From Acidobacteriota bacterium (GTDB taxonomy: Bacteria; Acidobacteriota; UBA890): 13,873 bases of DNA. The notes under the pieces were generated by a model. It made no database searches. It was not told the DNA's origin and saw nothing but the letters and a program-made list of their open reading frames with translations. Below are positions 7,009-13,857 of the stretch, one piece after another (position 1 is the stretch's first letter; each line of letters begins with the position of its first letter). The stretch is from contig JADFNY010000046.1 in the NCBI GenBank assembly GCA_022563115.1, positions 1 through 13,873 of the forward strand, in the 5' to 3' direction. A program made the position numbers and the translations under genes.

Positions 7009-7184
7009 CCCGGACTTCTCAACGGGTGGCGTAGCGAGCGAGTGCGAGGGCGTGTGAGGACAAGGCGCACGCCGATTCGGGCACGGAGGCGTACGGAACA
7101 GTACGCTGAGCACCCGAAGCAAGCGCAACGCAGTACTCGCGCGCCATCGCGCTCGCGCAGTAGCCACCCGTTGAGAAGTCCGGG
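7009..7184. repeat. 176-bp palindromic (MITE/REP-like) hairpin element
   Basis: The terminal 22 bases at 7009-7030 (CCCGGACTTCTC... then AACGGGTGGC) are a perfect reverse complement of 7163-7184. Pairing continues inward imperfectly: TTCGGG (7076-7081) with CCCGAA (7113-7118), and GCGTAC (7089-7094) with GTACGC (7101-7106), closing on a 6-nt loop at 7095-7100. The sums of paired positions stay at 14193-14195, so the whole element folds as one long hairpin. No transposase is encoded. The right end stops 2 nt before the AAGGAGG of the downstream gene. Confidence 0.85.
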
Positions 7185-7199
7185 CCAAGGAGGGATGTG

Positions 7200-7751
7200 A
7201 TGGATGCAGGTAGCGCGGGTTGGGCGTGGCTGGGCTTCGCCCTGATGACAGCGGTCTCATGGGGCACCTACGGCGTCTTCCTGCACACCGGCCAGATGGC
7301 GATGGGCGATCCGGTGAACGGCCGCTACAAGGCGTTTCTCTTCGTCGGCATCGCCTATTTCTTTGTCGCGGTGCTCGCACCTCTGCTCGTGCTCAAGCTC
7401 AACGGCGCCACCTGGAGCTTTCCGGCCAAGGGTCTGACCTGGTCGCTGATCGCCGGCGTCGTCGGCGCCGCCGGTGCGTTCTTCGTGCTGATGGCCTTCG
7501 GCGCCAAGGGCACACCCACGGTGGTGATGTCGATCGTTTTCGCCGGCGCGCCGATCGTCAACGCGTTCACGGCATACGCATTCCACCCACCTGCCGGCGG
7601 CCTTGCCAACGTTCGCTGGCAGTTCGTCCTCGGCATTGTCCTCGCTGCCACCGGTGGCGCGCTCGTTGCCCTTTACAAACCGGATTCTGTCGTCCCGCCC
7701 ACGCCCACGGCCGCGGTTGCCGCCGCACCGCAAACGGGGTCTTCTAACTAG
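7200..7751 (+). CDS. Small DMT/EamA-like integral membrane protein
   Basis: The product is 183 residues with about five hydrophobic segments (WLGFALMTAVSWGTYGVFL; AFLFVGIAYFFVAVLAPLLVL; WSLIAGVVGAAGAFFVLMAFG; VVMSIVFAGAPIVNAFTAYAF; FVLGIVLAATGGALVALY), then a Pro/Thr/Ala-rich tail of about 25 residues. The pattern W-G-x-Y-G near the start and G-x-x-G-A-x-F-x-x-x-A in the third segment recalls half-length members of the drug/metabolite transporter superfamily, which usually have ten helices. A five-helix protein would need to dimerise. The substrate cannot be read from sequence. The ATG at 7200 is chosen because AAGGAGGG (7187-7194) is 5 nt away; the GTG at 7197 would be too close. It appears to be a single-gene unit, with its leader adjoining the hairpin element. 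Confidence 0.8.
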   Translation: MDAGSAGWAWLGFALMTAVSWGTYGVFLHTGQMAMGDPVNGRYKAFLFVGIAYFFVAVLAPLLVLKLNGATWSFPAKGLTWSLIAGVVGAAGAFFVLMAFGAKGTPTVVMSIVFAGAPIVNAFTAYAFHPPAGGLANVRWQFVLGIVLAATGGALVALYKPDSVVPPTPTAAVAAAPQTGSSN

Positions 7752-7803
7752 TGCTGAAGACCACGCCGAGGAGTTCTTCAGCAGCCTGCGAGCAGGGTGC
7801 TAG
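7748..7803. repeat. 56-bp CTAG-bounded palindromic repeat after the DMT-like gene
   Basis: The stretch starts with CTAGTGC overlapping the stop codon and ends with GGTGCTAG. Inside, GCTGAAGA (7753-7760) is the exact reverse complement of TCTTCAGC (7775-7782), and CCTGC (7785-7789) pairs with GCAGG (7792-7796). Positions 7770-7789 recur on the opposite strand at 5916-5935 with one mismatch, showing that it is a dispersed repeat. It may also act as the transcription end of the DMT-like gene. Confidence 0.6.
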
Positions 7804-7977
7804 ATGCGCTTCAGTGCCCGGGACTCCGGCCGCGTTTTTCCGGCTTGTTGTGGTATCTTTGCAGTATCCCCACCATCGTTCTGTGGCTATAGGTGTACCC
7901 AAGCCGTCCTCGTCGAGCCGCCAGAGCGGACGAAATCGCAGCCCATCCAGACGCCCCGTCAGGACAGGACCCCGGAA

Positions 7978-9123
7978 ATGCCCGATTTGGCATCGGTGAC
8001 CGATATCAGCGACGCCGTCGGCTCGTGGTCCGTCCGCATCGGCGTCGTCAAGGTCGAGCAAGGTGCCGGATCTCTGGCTCAGCTCGGAGACCTGGTCGCC
8101 GAACTCGACGGGCACCGCGCGTTGATCGTCACCGACCCCGGCATCCGCGCCGCCGGGCACGTGGAACGCGCATTGGAGGCGTTCGGCGGCACGTCGATCG
8201 AAACCTGCGTGTTCGACGGCGTCGAGGAGAACCCGACCACCGAGCACGTCGGGGCCGGCACGCGCTTCGCGGCGTGCCACGACATCGACTTCATCGTCGG
8301 GTTGGGTGGCGGCAGCGCCATGGACTGCGCCAAGGGCATCAATTTCCTGCTGACCAACGGCGGCCGGATGGAGGACTACTGGGGGATGCACAAGGCCACC
8401 GAGCCGATGCTGCCCTCGCTGGGGGTCCCGACGACGGCCGGAACCGGAAGCGAAGCGCAGTCGTTCGCCCTCATCGCACAGGCGGACACCCACCGCAAGA
8501 TGGCATGCGGTGACGAAAAGGCGCACTTCCGAACCGTAATTCTGGATCCCGAGCTCACCGGAACGGTGCCGCGTTCGGTCGCCGTGGCCGCCGGCCTGGA
8601 CGCCGTCTCCCACGCCATCGAGAGCAACGTCGCGACGACCCGTAACCCGGTTTCGCAGATGTACGGGCGCGAAGCGTGGCGGCTGCTGTCGAGCAGCTTT
8701 GAGGCATCGCTGCGCGAGCCCGGAGACCTCGAGGTGCGCGGCAGGATGCAGCTCGGCGCCTACCTCGCCGGGGCCGCCATCGAGTGCTCGATGCTGGGCG
8801 CGGCGCACGCCTGCGCCAACCCGCTGACGGCGCGGTTCGACATCACCCATGGCATCGCGGTCGCGGCGCTGTTGCCCGCGGTCGTGCGCTTCAACCGCCA
8901 CGAGGTCGGCGAGATCTACGACGATCTCTCGCCCACGCTCGCCGATACGCTCGACCGACTGCGCGCCGCCACCGGCGCCGAATTCCGCCTTGGCGCGCTC
9001 GGCGTCGACCGCGACAGCCTGCCCGAGCTGGCCACCGAGGCCGCCGCCGAGTGGACGGCTGGCTTCAACCCGCGGCCGGTCAACGAAGCCGACTTGCTCT
9101 CGCTGTACGAAGCGTCGTTCTGA
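7978..9123 (+). CDS. Iron-containing alcohol dehydrogenase
   Basis: The product is 381 residues, standard for group III (Fe-dependent) alcohol dehydrogenases. The NAD(P)-binding loop GLGGGSAMDCAKG (about 108-120) and the PTTAGTGSEAQ motif (151-161) are present. All four metal ligands of the family can be placed: Asp208 and His212 in LDAVSHAIES, His277 in GAAHACANPL, and His291 in ITHGIA. It is predicted to interconvert an alcohol and an aldehyde or ketone with a nicotinamide cofactor in the cytoplasm; the substrate is unknown. The start at 7978 is chosen from family alignment, with AGGAC about 10 nt upstream; the frame extends to 7804 without similarity. It leads a four-gene unit: the next start is 5 nt after its stop. 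Confidence 0.94.
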   Translation: MPDLASVTDISDAVGSWSVRIGVVKVEQGAGSLAQLGDLVAELDGHRALIVTDPGIRAAGHVERALEAFGGTSIETCVFDGVEENPTTEHVGAGTRFAACHDIDFIVGLGGGSAMDCAKGINFLLTNGGRMEDYWGMHKATEPMLPSLGVPTTAGTGSEAQSFALIAQADTHRKMACGDEKAHFRTVILDPELTGTVPRSVAVAAGLDAVSHAIESNVATTRNPVSQMYGREAWRLLSSSFEASLREPGDLEVRGRMQLGAYLAGAAIECSMLGAAHACANPLTARFDITHGIAVAALLPAVVRFNRHEVGEIYDDLSPTLADTLDRLRAATGAEFRLGALGVDRDSLPELATEAAAEWTAGFNPRPVNEADLLSLYEASF

Positions 9124-9128
9124 GACCA

Positions 9129-10358
9129 ATGATTCCGATGCACGAACAACAGATGCCCGTGCCGGCCCGTGGAGCTGCGATCGGCGGCGCGCTGCTCCTG
9201 GTCATCTTCGGATCCTGCTCGGTCACGACGAGTGCCGGCGGCCTTGGGGATGACGATCCTACGGCAACGGCTTCGTCGGGGGCGCCACAGGAAAACGATG
9301 AGTGGAGGCTTTTCCGCCACAACGCAGCCTTGAACGGCGTGCTGCCCGACGGCGCGCTTGCCGACGATCTCGCACCCCTTTGGATGTTCGAGGCCGGCGA
9401 CAGCATCGAGTCGACCGCCGCCATCGTCGATGGCCGCATCTACTTCGGCTCGCTCGACACTTTTTTTTACGCTCTCGACCTGGAGACCGGTGAGGAGCTG
9501 TGGAGATTCCAGGCTGCCGCCGAGGTGAAGTCCTCGCCGTCGGTGTTCGACGGCGTGGTGTATTTCGGTGACGAGTTCGGCGAGTTCCACGCCCTCGATG
9601 CGGTGACCGGCGAGGAGAAATGGGTCTTCAGCACCGGCGCCGGCATCATCTCCGCCGCCAACTACGCCGATGGCACGCTGGTGTTCGGCTCGTACGACAA
9701 CAGCCTCTACGCGCTCAACGCCGCCGATGGCTCGATGGCGTGGCGCATCCAAACCGAGGGCTACGTCAACGGCACCCCGGCGATCGTCGACGGCAAGGTT
9801 ATCTCCGTCGGCTGCGACGGCTTCTGCCGTGTCGTCGATCTCTCCAGCGGCGACCTGCTGAGCGAGATCCTGGTGTATGCCTACGTCGGCGCCAGCCCGG
9901 CGATCGCCGACGGGATCGCCTACTTCGGCACCTTCGAAAACCAGGTGCTGGCGATCAACCTCGAGACCGGTGAGCTGCTGTGGGAGTACGAGCATCCGCA
10001 GCGCAAGTTTCCGTTCTATTCTTCGGCCGCGGTTTCGGAGGGCCGGGTGCTGATCGGCGGTCGCGACAAAATGATGCACGCCATCGACGCGCTGACCGGT
10101 GAATCGCTGTGGACCTACAGAATGCGCGCCCGCATCGACAGTTCGCCGGTGATCTTCGGCGATCGCGTCGTGTTCGGCGGCAGCAGCGGCGAGATCTCAA
10201 TCCTGGACGTCGCCAGCGGCGACGTCATCTGGCAATTCGACACCGCCTCGTCGATCGTCGCCTCTCCGGCGATCGCCCACGGCAAGCTGGTGATCGGTAC
10301 CGAAGACGGTCAGATGTACGCCTTCGGCCCCCGCGCCGCCGCAGGAGGCGCCCGGTGA
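9129..10358 (+). CDS. PQQ-like beta-propeller lipoprotein (BamB-like)
   Basis: The product is 409 residues. The N-terminus has a hydrophobic stretch GGALLLVIFGSC with Cys30 as a likely lipid-attachment site, then a Ser/Thr/Asp-rich linker. Seven clear repeats of the form 'LD-xx-TG-E-x-L-W-x-F' follow at about residues 117, 157, 197, 237, 277, 319 and 359, each after a 'SSP-x-VFDG-x-VYFG' strand, giving a seven- or eight-bladed propeller. Two cysteines in blade 4 (GCDGFC, 229 and 233) are unusual. No dehydrogenase active-site signature is visible. Its stop overlaps the next gene's GTG start, so it is coupled to the radical SAM gene. A run of eight T at 9461-9468 lies inside codons for Thr-Phe-Phe. 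The role is unknown; a periplasmic scaffold or ligand-handling part of the operon is inferred. Confidence 0.88.
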   Translation: MIPMHEQQMPVPARGAAIGGALLLVIFGSCSVTTSAGGLGDDDPTATASSGAPQENDEWRLFRHNAALNGVLPDGALADDLAPLWMFEAGDSIESTAAIVDGRIYFGSLDTFFYALDLETGEELWRFQAAAEVKSSPSVFDGVVYFGDEFGEFHALDAVTGEEKWVFSTGAGIISAANYADGTLVFGSYDNSLYALNAADGSMAWRIQTEGYVNGTPAIVDGKVISVGCDGFCRVVDLSSGDLLSEILVYAYVGASPAIADGIAYFGTFENQVLAINLETGELLWEYEHPQRKFPFYSSAAVSEGRVLIGGRDKMMHAIDALTGESLWTYRMRARIDSSPVIFGDRVVFGGSSGEISILDVASGDVIWQFDTASSIVASPAIAHGKLVIGTEDGQMYAFGPRAAAGGAR

Positions 10359-11725
10359 GCGACCGCAGCACGGCCAACGGCTCCGCCAGCCAGCCCATCA
10401 CCGCCGATCCGGCGACCATGCGCAAGGACCTCGAGGGCGGCACCGAGATCGGCAGCGTCTTCGTGTCGAACTACCCGGCCTACTCGTTCTGGAACACCAC
10501 CGACCTCGCCGACTACCACGCGGTCCTCGACGCGGCGCCGCGTCCCGACGTTCCTCTCGGCCAGTACATCCACATCCCGTTCTGCCGCAAGCGCTGCAAG
10601 TTTTGCTACTTCCGCGTCTACACCGACAAGAACGCCGACCAGGTCATCGACTACATCGACGCGCTGGTGCGTGAGAACGAGCTCTACGCCGAAAAAACCG
10701 CCATCGCCGGCCGATCGCTCAAGTACGTGTATTTCGGCGGCGGCACCCCATCGTACATCTCGGTCAAGCACCTCGAGGACCTCGTTGCGCGGCTCAAGAG
10801 CGCGATCCCGTGGGACGACGCCGAAGAGGTCACCTTCGAGTGCGAGCCCGGCACGTTGAGCCAACCGAAGGTCGAGTCGATCCGCGGTATCGGTGTGACC
10901 CGGCTGAGCCTCGGGGTGGAGAACTTCGACGACCGGATCCTGGAGCTCAACGGCCGCGCCCACGTCTCCCGGGAGATCTACCGCGTCTTTCCCTGGTTGC
11001 GGGCGGCGGGCTTCCCGCAGATCAACATCGATCTGATCGCCGGAATGGTGGGAGAGACCTGGGAAACCTGGCGTGAGACAGTGCAAAAGGCCATCGACCT
11101 CGACTCCGAGACCGTCACCGTTTACCAGATGGAGCTGCCGTTCAACACGCGCTTTACCAAGCAGTATTTCGAAGGCCAGCTGGACGTCCCGCTCGCTGGC
11201 TGGGAAATCAAGCGCGAGTGGCACGCCTATGCGTTCGAGGAGCTGCGCAGGGCGGGCTACGAGGTCTCCAGCGCCTACACGATGGTCAAGAGCCAACAGA
11301 CTGAGTTCATCTATCGAAGCGCGCTGTGGGAGGGCGCCGACATGATGCCGGTCGGCGTGTCGTCGTTCGGCCACATGAGCGGCGTGCACGTGCAGAACTC
11401 GCCGAACTGGGACGAGTACTTCCAGATGATCGGAGAGAGCGAGTTGCCGGTGACGCGCGCCTTCGCGACAACGCCTCAGCAGCGGCTCACCCGCGAGGTG
11501 ATCCTGCAGCTCAAACTCGGCCGTATTCGCCCGAGCTACTTCAACGACAAGTTCGGCGCCGACATCCTGCAGCAGTTCGCCGACCCGTTGAATACACTGA
11601 AAGAGGAGGGCTTGCTGGAGATCGAGGATGATCTCGTCAAGCTGACCCCGGCGGGACTCCTGCGGGTCGATTCGTTACTCCCCGCCTTCTACGCCCCTGA
11701 ATTCCAGCACGCCCGGTACACATGA
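10355..11725 (+). CDS. HemN/HemW-like radical SAM protein (coproporphyrinogen oxidase family)
   Basis: The product is 456 residues. The radical SAM core opens YIHIPFCRKRCKFCYF, with the [4Fe-4S] ligands Cys77, Cys81 and Cys84. YFGGGTPS at 126-133 is the SAM-contacting motif, ECEPGTL at 162-168 and RLSLGVENFDDRILELNGR follow, then a HemN-type C-terminal domain (GADMMPVGVSSFGHMSGVHVQNSPNWDEYF) ending in a small winged-helix-like segment. The core is nearest in pattern to HemW, a heme chaperone, and to HutW/ChuW anaerobic heme-degrading enzymes, rather than to true HemN, which has a fourth Cys after CxxxCxxC that is Phe here. The GTG at 10355 is supported by AGGAGG (10343-10348) at 6-nt spacing and overlaps the preceding stop (GTGA). 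Its own stop overlaps the receptor start (ATGA). The link to a TonB receptor favours a tetrapyrrole substrate, but this is inference. Confidence 0.9.
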   Translation: MSDRSTANGSASQPITADPATMRKDLEGGTEIGSVFVSNYPAYSFWNTTDLADYHAVLDAAPRPDVPLGQYIHIPFCRKRCKFCYFRVYTDKNADQVIDYIDALVRENELYAEKTAIAGRSLKYVYFGGGTPSYISVKHLEDLVARLKSAIPWDDAEEVTFECEPGTLSQPKVESIRGIGVTRLSLGVENFDDRILELNGRAHVSREIYRVFPWLRAAGFPQINIDLIAGMVGETWETWRETVQKAIDLDSETVTVYQMELPFNTRFTKQYFEGQLDVPLAGWEIKREWHAYAFEELRRAGYEVSSAYTMVKSQQTEFIYRSALWEGADMMPVGVSSFGHMSGVHVQNSPNWDEYFQMIGESELPVTRAFATTPQQRLTREVILQLKLGRIRPSYFNDKFGADILQQFADPLNTLKEEGLLEIEDDLVKLTPAGLLRVDSLLPAFYAPEFQHARYT

Positions 11726-13857
11726 TCATGAAAAAGACCACTGCCGTTTGTCTCGGCAGCACGCTCTTGCTCGCCGCAGCATGGCCGGCGACGGCACAGC
11801 AAGCACCGCCGGCGACCGCACAGCAAGCGCCGCCGGCGACCGCGTCAGGACCGAACTCCCAGGACGAAGCTCCCCCCCAGCCGCAGCAGGAAGAGGCGCG
11901 GCGTGGCCAGACGCGAGTGTTCATCTTCGTGGAAGGCAGCCTGCCGTACGTTCCGACCTCCAACACGATCGCCACCAAGTTGCCGCTATCGCTACAACTG
12001 ACGCCGTTCCACGTCGGCATCGTCACCGAGGCTCTCTTCGAGGAGCGCTACGACACCACGGTGTCCGGGGCGTTGATGAACATCAGCAACGTCAACATCC
12101 AACCCGGCAACGGGGTCAACGACTTCTTCATCATCCGCGGCTTCGACTCGCTGAGCAGCACGCTGATCATGACCGACGGCGCCTCCGAGCCAGAGACCAC
12201 GTTTTACGAGCTGTACAACGTCGAAAACGTCGAGGTTCTAAAGGGGCCGAGTGGCTTTCTGTACGGCAGCAATCCGCTCGCCGGCACGGTCAACCTGGTG
12301 CGCAAGCAGCCGCTACCCGTCACGCTCGGGAGCGCCCGCGTAACGCTCGGCCGTTTCAACTGGATCGAAGCGGCGGCCGACTTCAACTACGGCAACGTCG
12401 ACGGCAACTTCTTCTTCCGCGTCAACTCGGTGTTTCGCGACCGCAGCGGCTACCGCGACCGCATCGAGGGACGCACCTTCGCGATCAACCCGGCCGCTAC
12501 TTGGAAAACGAGCGACAGCACGTCGCTGAACCTGAACTTCGAGTACGTCTCCGCCGACTACTCCCCCGACGCCGGTTTGCCGCTGATCTTCGGTGACGTC
12601 GTGGCGGTCGACCGCACGACCAACTACCAGTCGGCGCTCGATTCGTCGGATCAGAACATCTACCGGCTGCAGGCCGACTATCAGAACGAGGTTTCCGACA
12701 ACCTCACCCTGCGCAACAAGTTCTACTACCGGGGGCTCGATTGGCTTTCGAACGGCACGCTGTTCAACGGCGTCATCCCGGTGTTCAACGAGTTTTTCAT
12801 ACCCACCGGCGAGTTTCTTCTCAGCCGTTCGCTGATCCTATTGGACAACGAGCAGAACTGGATCGGCAACCAGCTCGAGGCGGCAATCAACGGCAACACC
12901 GGCTCGGTGAGCCACAATCTGCTCCTGGGTTTCGAGCTCGCTCGCCAGGCCGACCTCTTCACGCTCGACGTCGGGTTCCTGCCGGATGTCCCGCTGCTCG
13001 ATCCCGGCGCCCCGACGCTCGGGCCGCCGATCCTCCTGCCGCAGTTCTCGCAGGCGGGCGATTCACGGGCGATCATCGCGGCGCCGTACGCCATCGACCA
13101 GATCACTTTCAACGATCGCTTCCAGGTGCTCGCCGGGGTGCGCCTCGACACGATCGATTTCAACGACGATCTCAAGGGCGTCTCGCGGCGCGATACCAAG
13201 GCGAGCCCGATGCTCGGCGTCGTGTTCGTCGCCGACGAGAACAGCTCGATCTACGCCAACTACACGCGCTCGTTCGCGCCACCGGCGCCGCGCGTGCAGA
13301 CCGGGCAAGTGCTCCCCGAGGAGGGTGAACAGATCGAGGCCGGCTTCAAGCGCGAGTTTCTCGACCGCCGCGGCCGCGCCACCTTCGCCGTCTACCAGCT
13401 CGAGCGCCGGAACATCGGCATCCCCGACGCCAACGGCGTCACCCAGCAGGTCGGGTCCCAGCGCTCGCGCGGCTTCGAGACCGAATTGTTCGTCGAGACA
13501 TCGCGGGGGCTCCGCTTCGTGGGCTCCTACGCGTACAACCGCGCCGAGCTCACCGAGTTCAGCGAGCAGGTCATCATCGGCGTCGATCCGCTTTTCTTCA
13601 CCCCGATCTTCGCTACCGCCGATCGCTCGGGCCCTCGTCGGCTACTTGCGACATGGACGTCCTGCTCGAACAAAGTCGCGGCACGTTTTCGTCCGATTGA
13701 AGGCGCCACACTGTCATTTTGCCGCGTCCGTGACGATAAGGGACATCCTCCACACGCACGCTCGCGCCGCACGTACTTGACCGTATGCGACGCCTTCAGA
13801 CGTGGCAGTAGCCCTGCCTCTAACAATGACGACTTGCCGACACCTGACTGCCCGTAG
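11722..13857 (+). CDS. TonB-dependent siderophore-type receptor, 3' end replaced
   Basis: The open frame is 711 codons, but only residues 1 to about 636 look like the receptor. A signal peptide (MKKTTAVCLGSTLLLAAAWPATA) is followed by a Pro/Gln-rich linker, a TonB-box-like VFIFVEGS (67-73) with SLPYVPTSNTIATKLPL, then the plug (about 90-195, with FFIIRGFD, NVENVEVLKGPSGFLYG and GTVNLVRKQP), then barrel strands. Such outer-membrane receptors import ferric siderophores, heme or other scarce ligands using TonB energy. Homology stops after FATADRSG (about 13631). Relatives would continue with roughly 100 more residues containing the last strands and a terminal aromatic residue. The remaining 75 codons are Arg/Ser-rich and not barrel-like. 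The product is probably non-functional, or the sequence is a misjoin. The ATG at 11722 overlaps the previous stop; ATG 11728 is an alternative. Confidence 0.85.
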   Translation: MIMKKTTAVCLGSTLLLAAAWPATAQQAPPATAQQAPPATASGPNSQDEAPPQPQQEEARRGQTRVFIFVEGSLPYVPTSNTIATKLPLSLQLTPFHVGIVTEALFEERYDTTVSGALMNISNVNIQPGNGVNDFFIIRGFDSLSSTLIMTDGASEPETTFYELYNVENVEVLKGPSGFLYGSNPLAGTVNLVRKQPLPVTLGSARVTLGRFNWIEAAADFNYGNVDGNFFFRVNSVFRDRSGYRDRIEGRTFAINPAATWKTSDSTSLNLNFEYVSADYSPDAGLPLIFGDVVAVDRTTNYQSALDSSDQNIYRLQADYQNEVSDNLTLRNKFYYRGLDWLSNGTLFNGVIPVFNEFFIPTGEFLLSRSLILLDNEQNWIGNQLEAAINGNTGSVSHNLLLGFELARQADLFTLDVGFLPDVPLLDPGAPTLGPPILLPQFSQAGDSRAIIAAPYAIDQITFNDRFQVLAGVRLDTIDFNDDLKGVSRRDTKASPMLGVVFVADENSSIYANYTRSFAPPAPRVQTGQVLPEEGEQIEAGFKREFLDRRGRATFAVYQLERRNIGIPDANGVTQQVGSQRSRGFETELFVETSRGLRFVGSYAYNRAELTEFSEQVIIGVDPLFFTPIFATADRSGPRRLLATWTSCSNKVAARFRPIEGATLSFCRVRDDKGHPPHARSRRTYLTVCDAFRRGSSPASNNDDLPTPDCP
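11791..11838 (+). repeat. Two tandem 24-bp units in the receptor gene
   Basis: Positions 11791-11814 and 11815-11838 are direct copies differing at two bases. They encode TAQQAPPA twice, just after the signal peptide cleavage region. Length variation in this linker would keep the frame. Confidence 0.75.

Larger units (their letters stand above)
6838..7199. other. 362-nt gene-free region with inverted-repeat elements
   Basis: No credible gene lies between the divergent ankyrin and DMT-like genes. The region holds a CTAGTGTGCTGC...CTTGACA motif (6855-6884), a stretch flanked by the 8-bp inverted repeat TTGACACT (6879-6886) / AGTGTCAA (6990-6997), and the long hairpin element at 7009-7184. Both elements contain the 10-mer GTAGCGAGCG (6888-6897 and 7031-7040). 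Open frames crossing it have no recognisable family and follow the hairpin symmetry. Confidence 0.7.

Noticed and set aside
7009..7184. CRISPR array or tRNA-like structure at the hairpin region.
   Set aside because: There is one inverted pair, not spaced direct repeats, and no cloverleaf with anticodon and CCA-proximal pairing.
7840..7977. Promoter for the dehydrogenase operon in the AT-richer patch near 7848-7895.
   Set aside because: Candidate -35/-10 boxes (TTGTTG, TTGCAG, TATAGG) do not occur at acceptable spacing, so no site is claimed.
7744..9129. 461-codon open frame antisense to the alcohol dehydrogenase.
   Set aside because: Shadow frame of a GC-rich gene; composition is Arg/Gly/Asp-rich with no motif, while the sense strand has all dehydrogenase signatures.
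8916..10079. 387-codon minus-strand open frame over the dehydrogenase and propeller genes.
   Set aside because: Runs antisense across two well-supported genes and their boundary, with no recognisable domain.
10310..11389. 359-codon minus-strand open frame over the radical SAM gene.
   Set aside because: Antisense shadow; the sense strand encodes an intact CxxxCxxC radical SAM protein.
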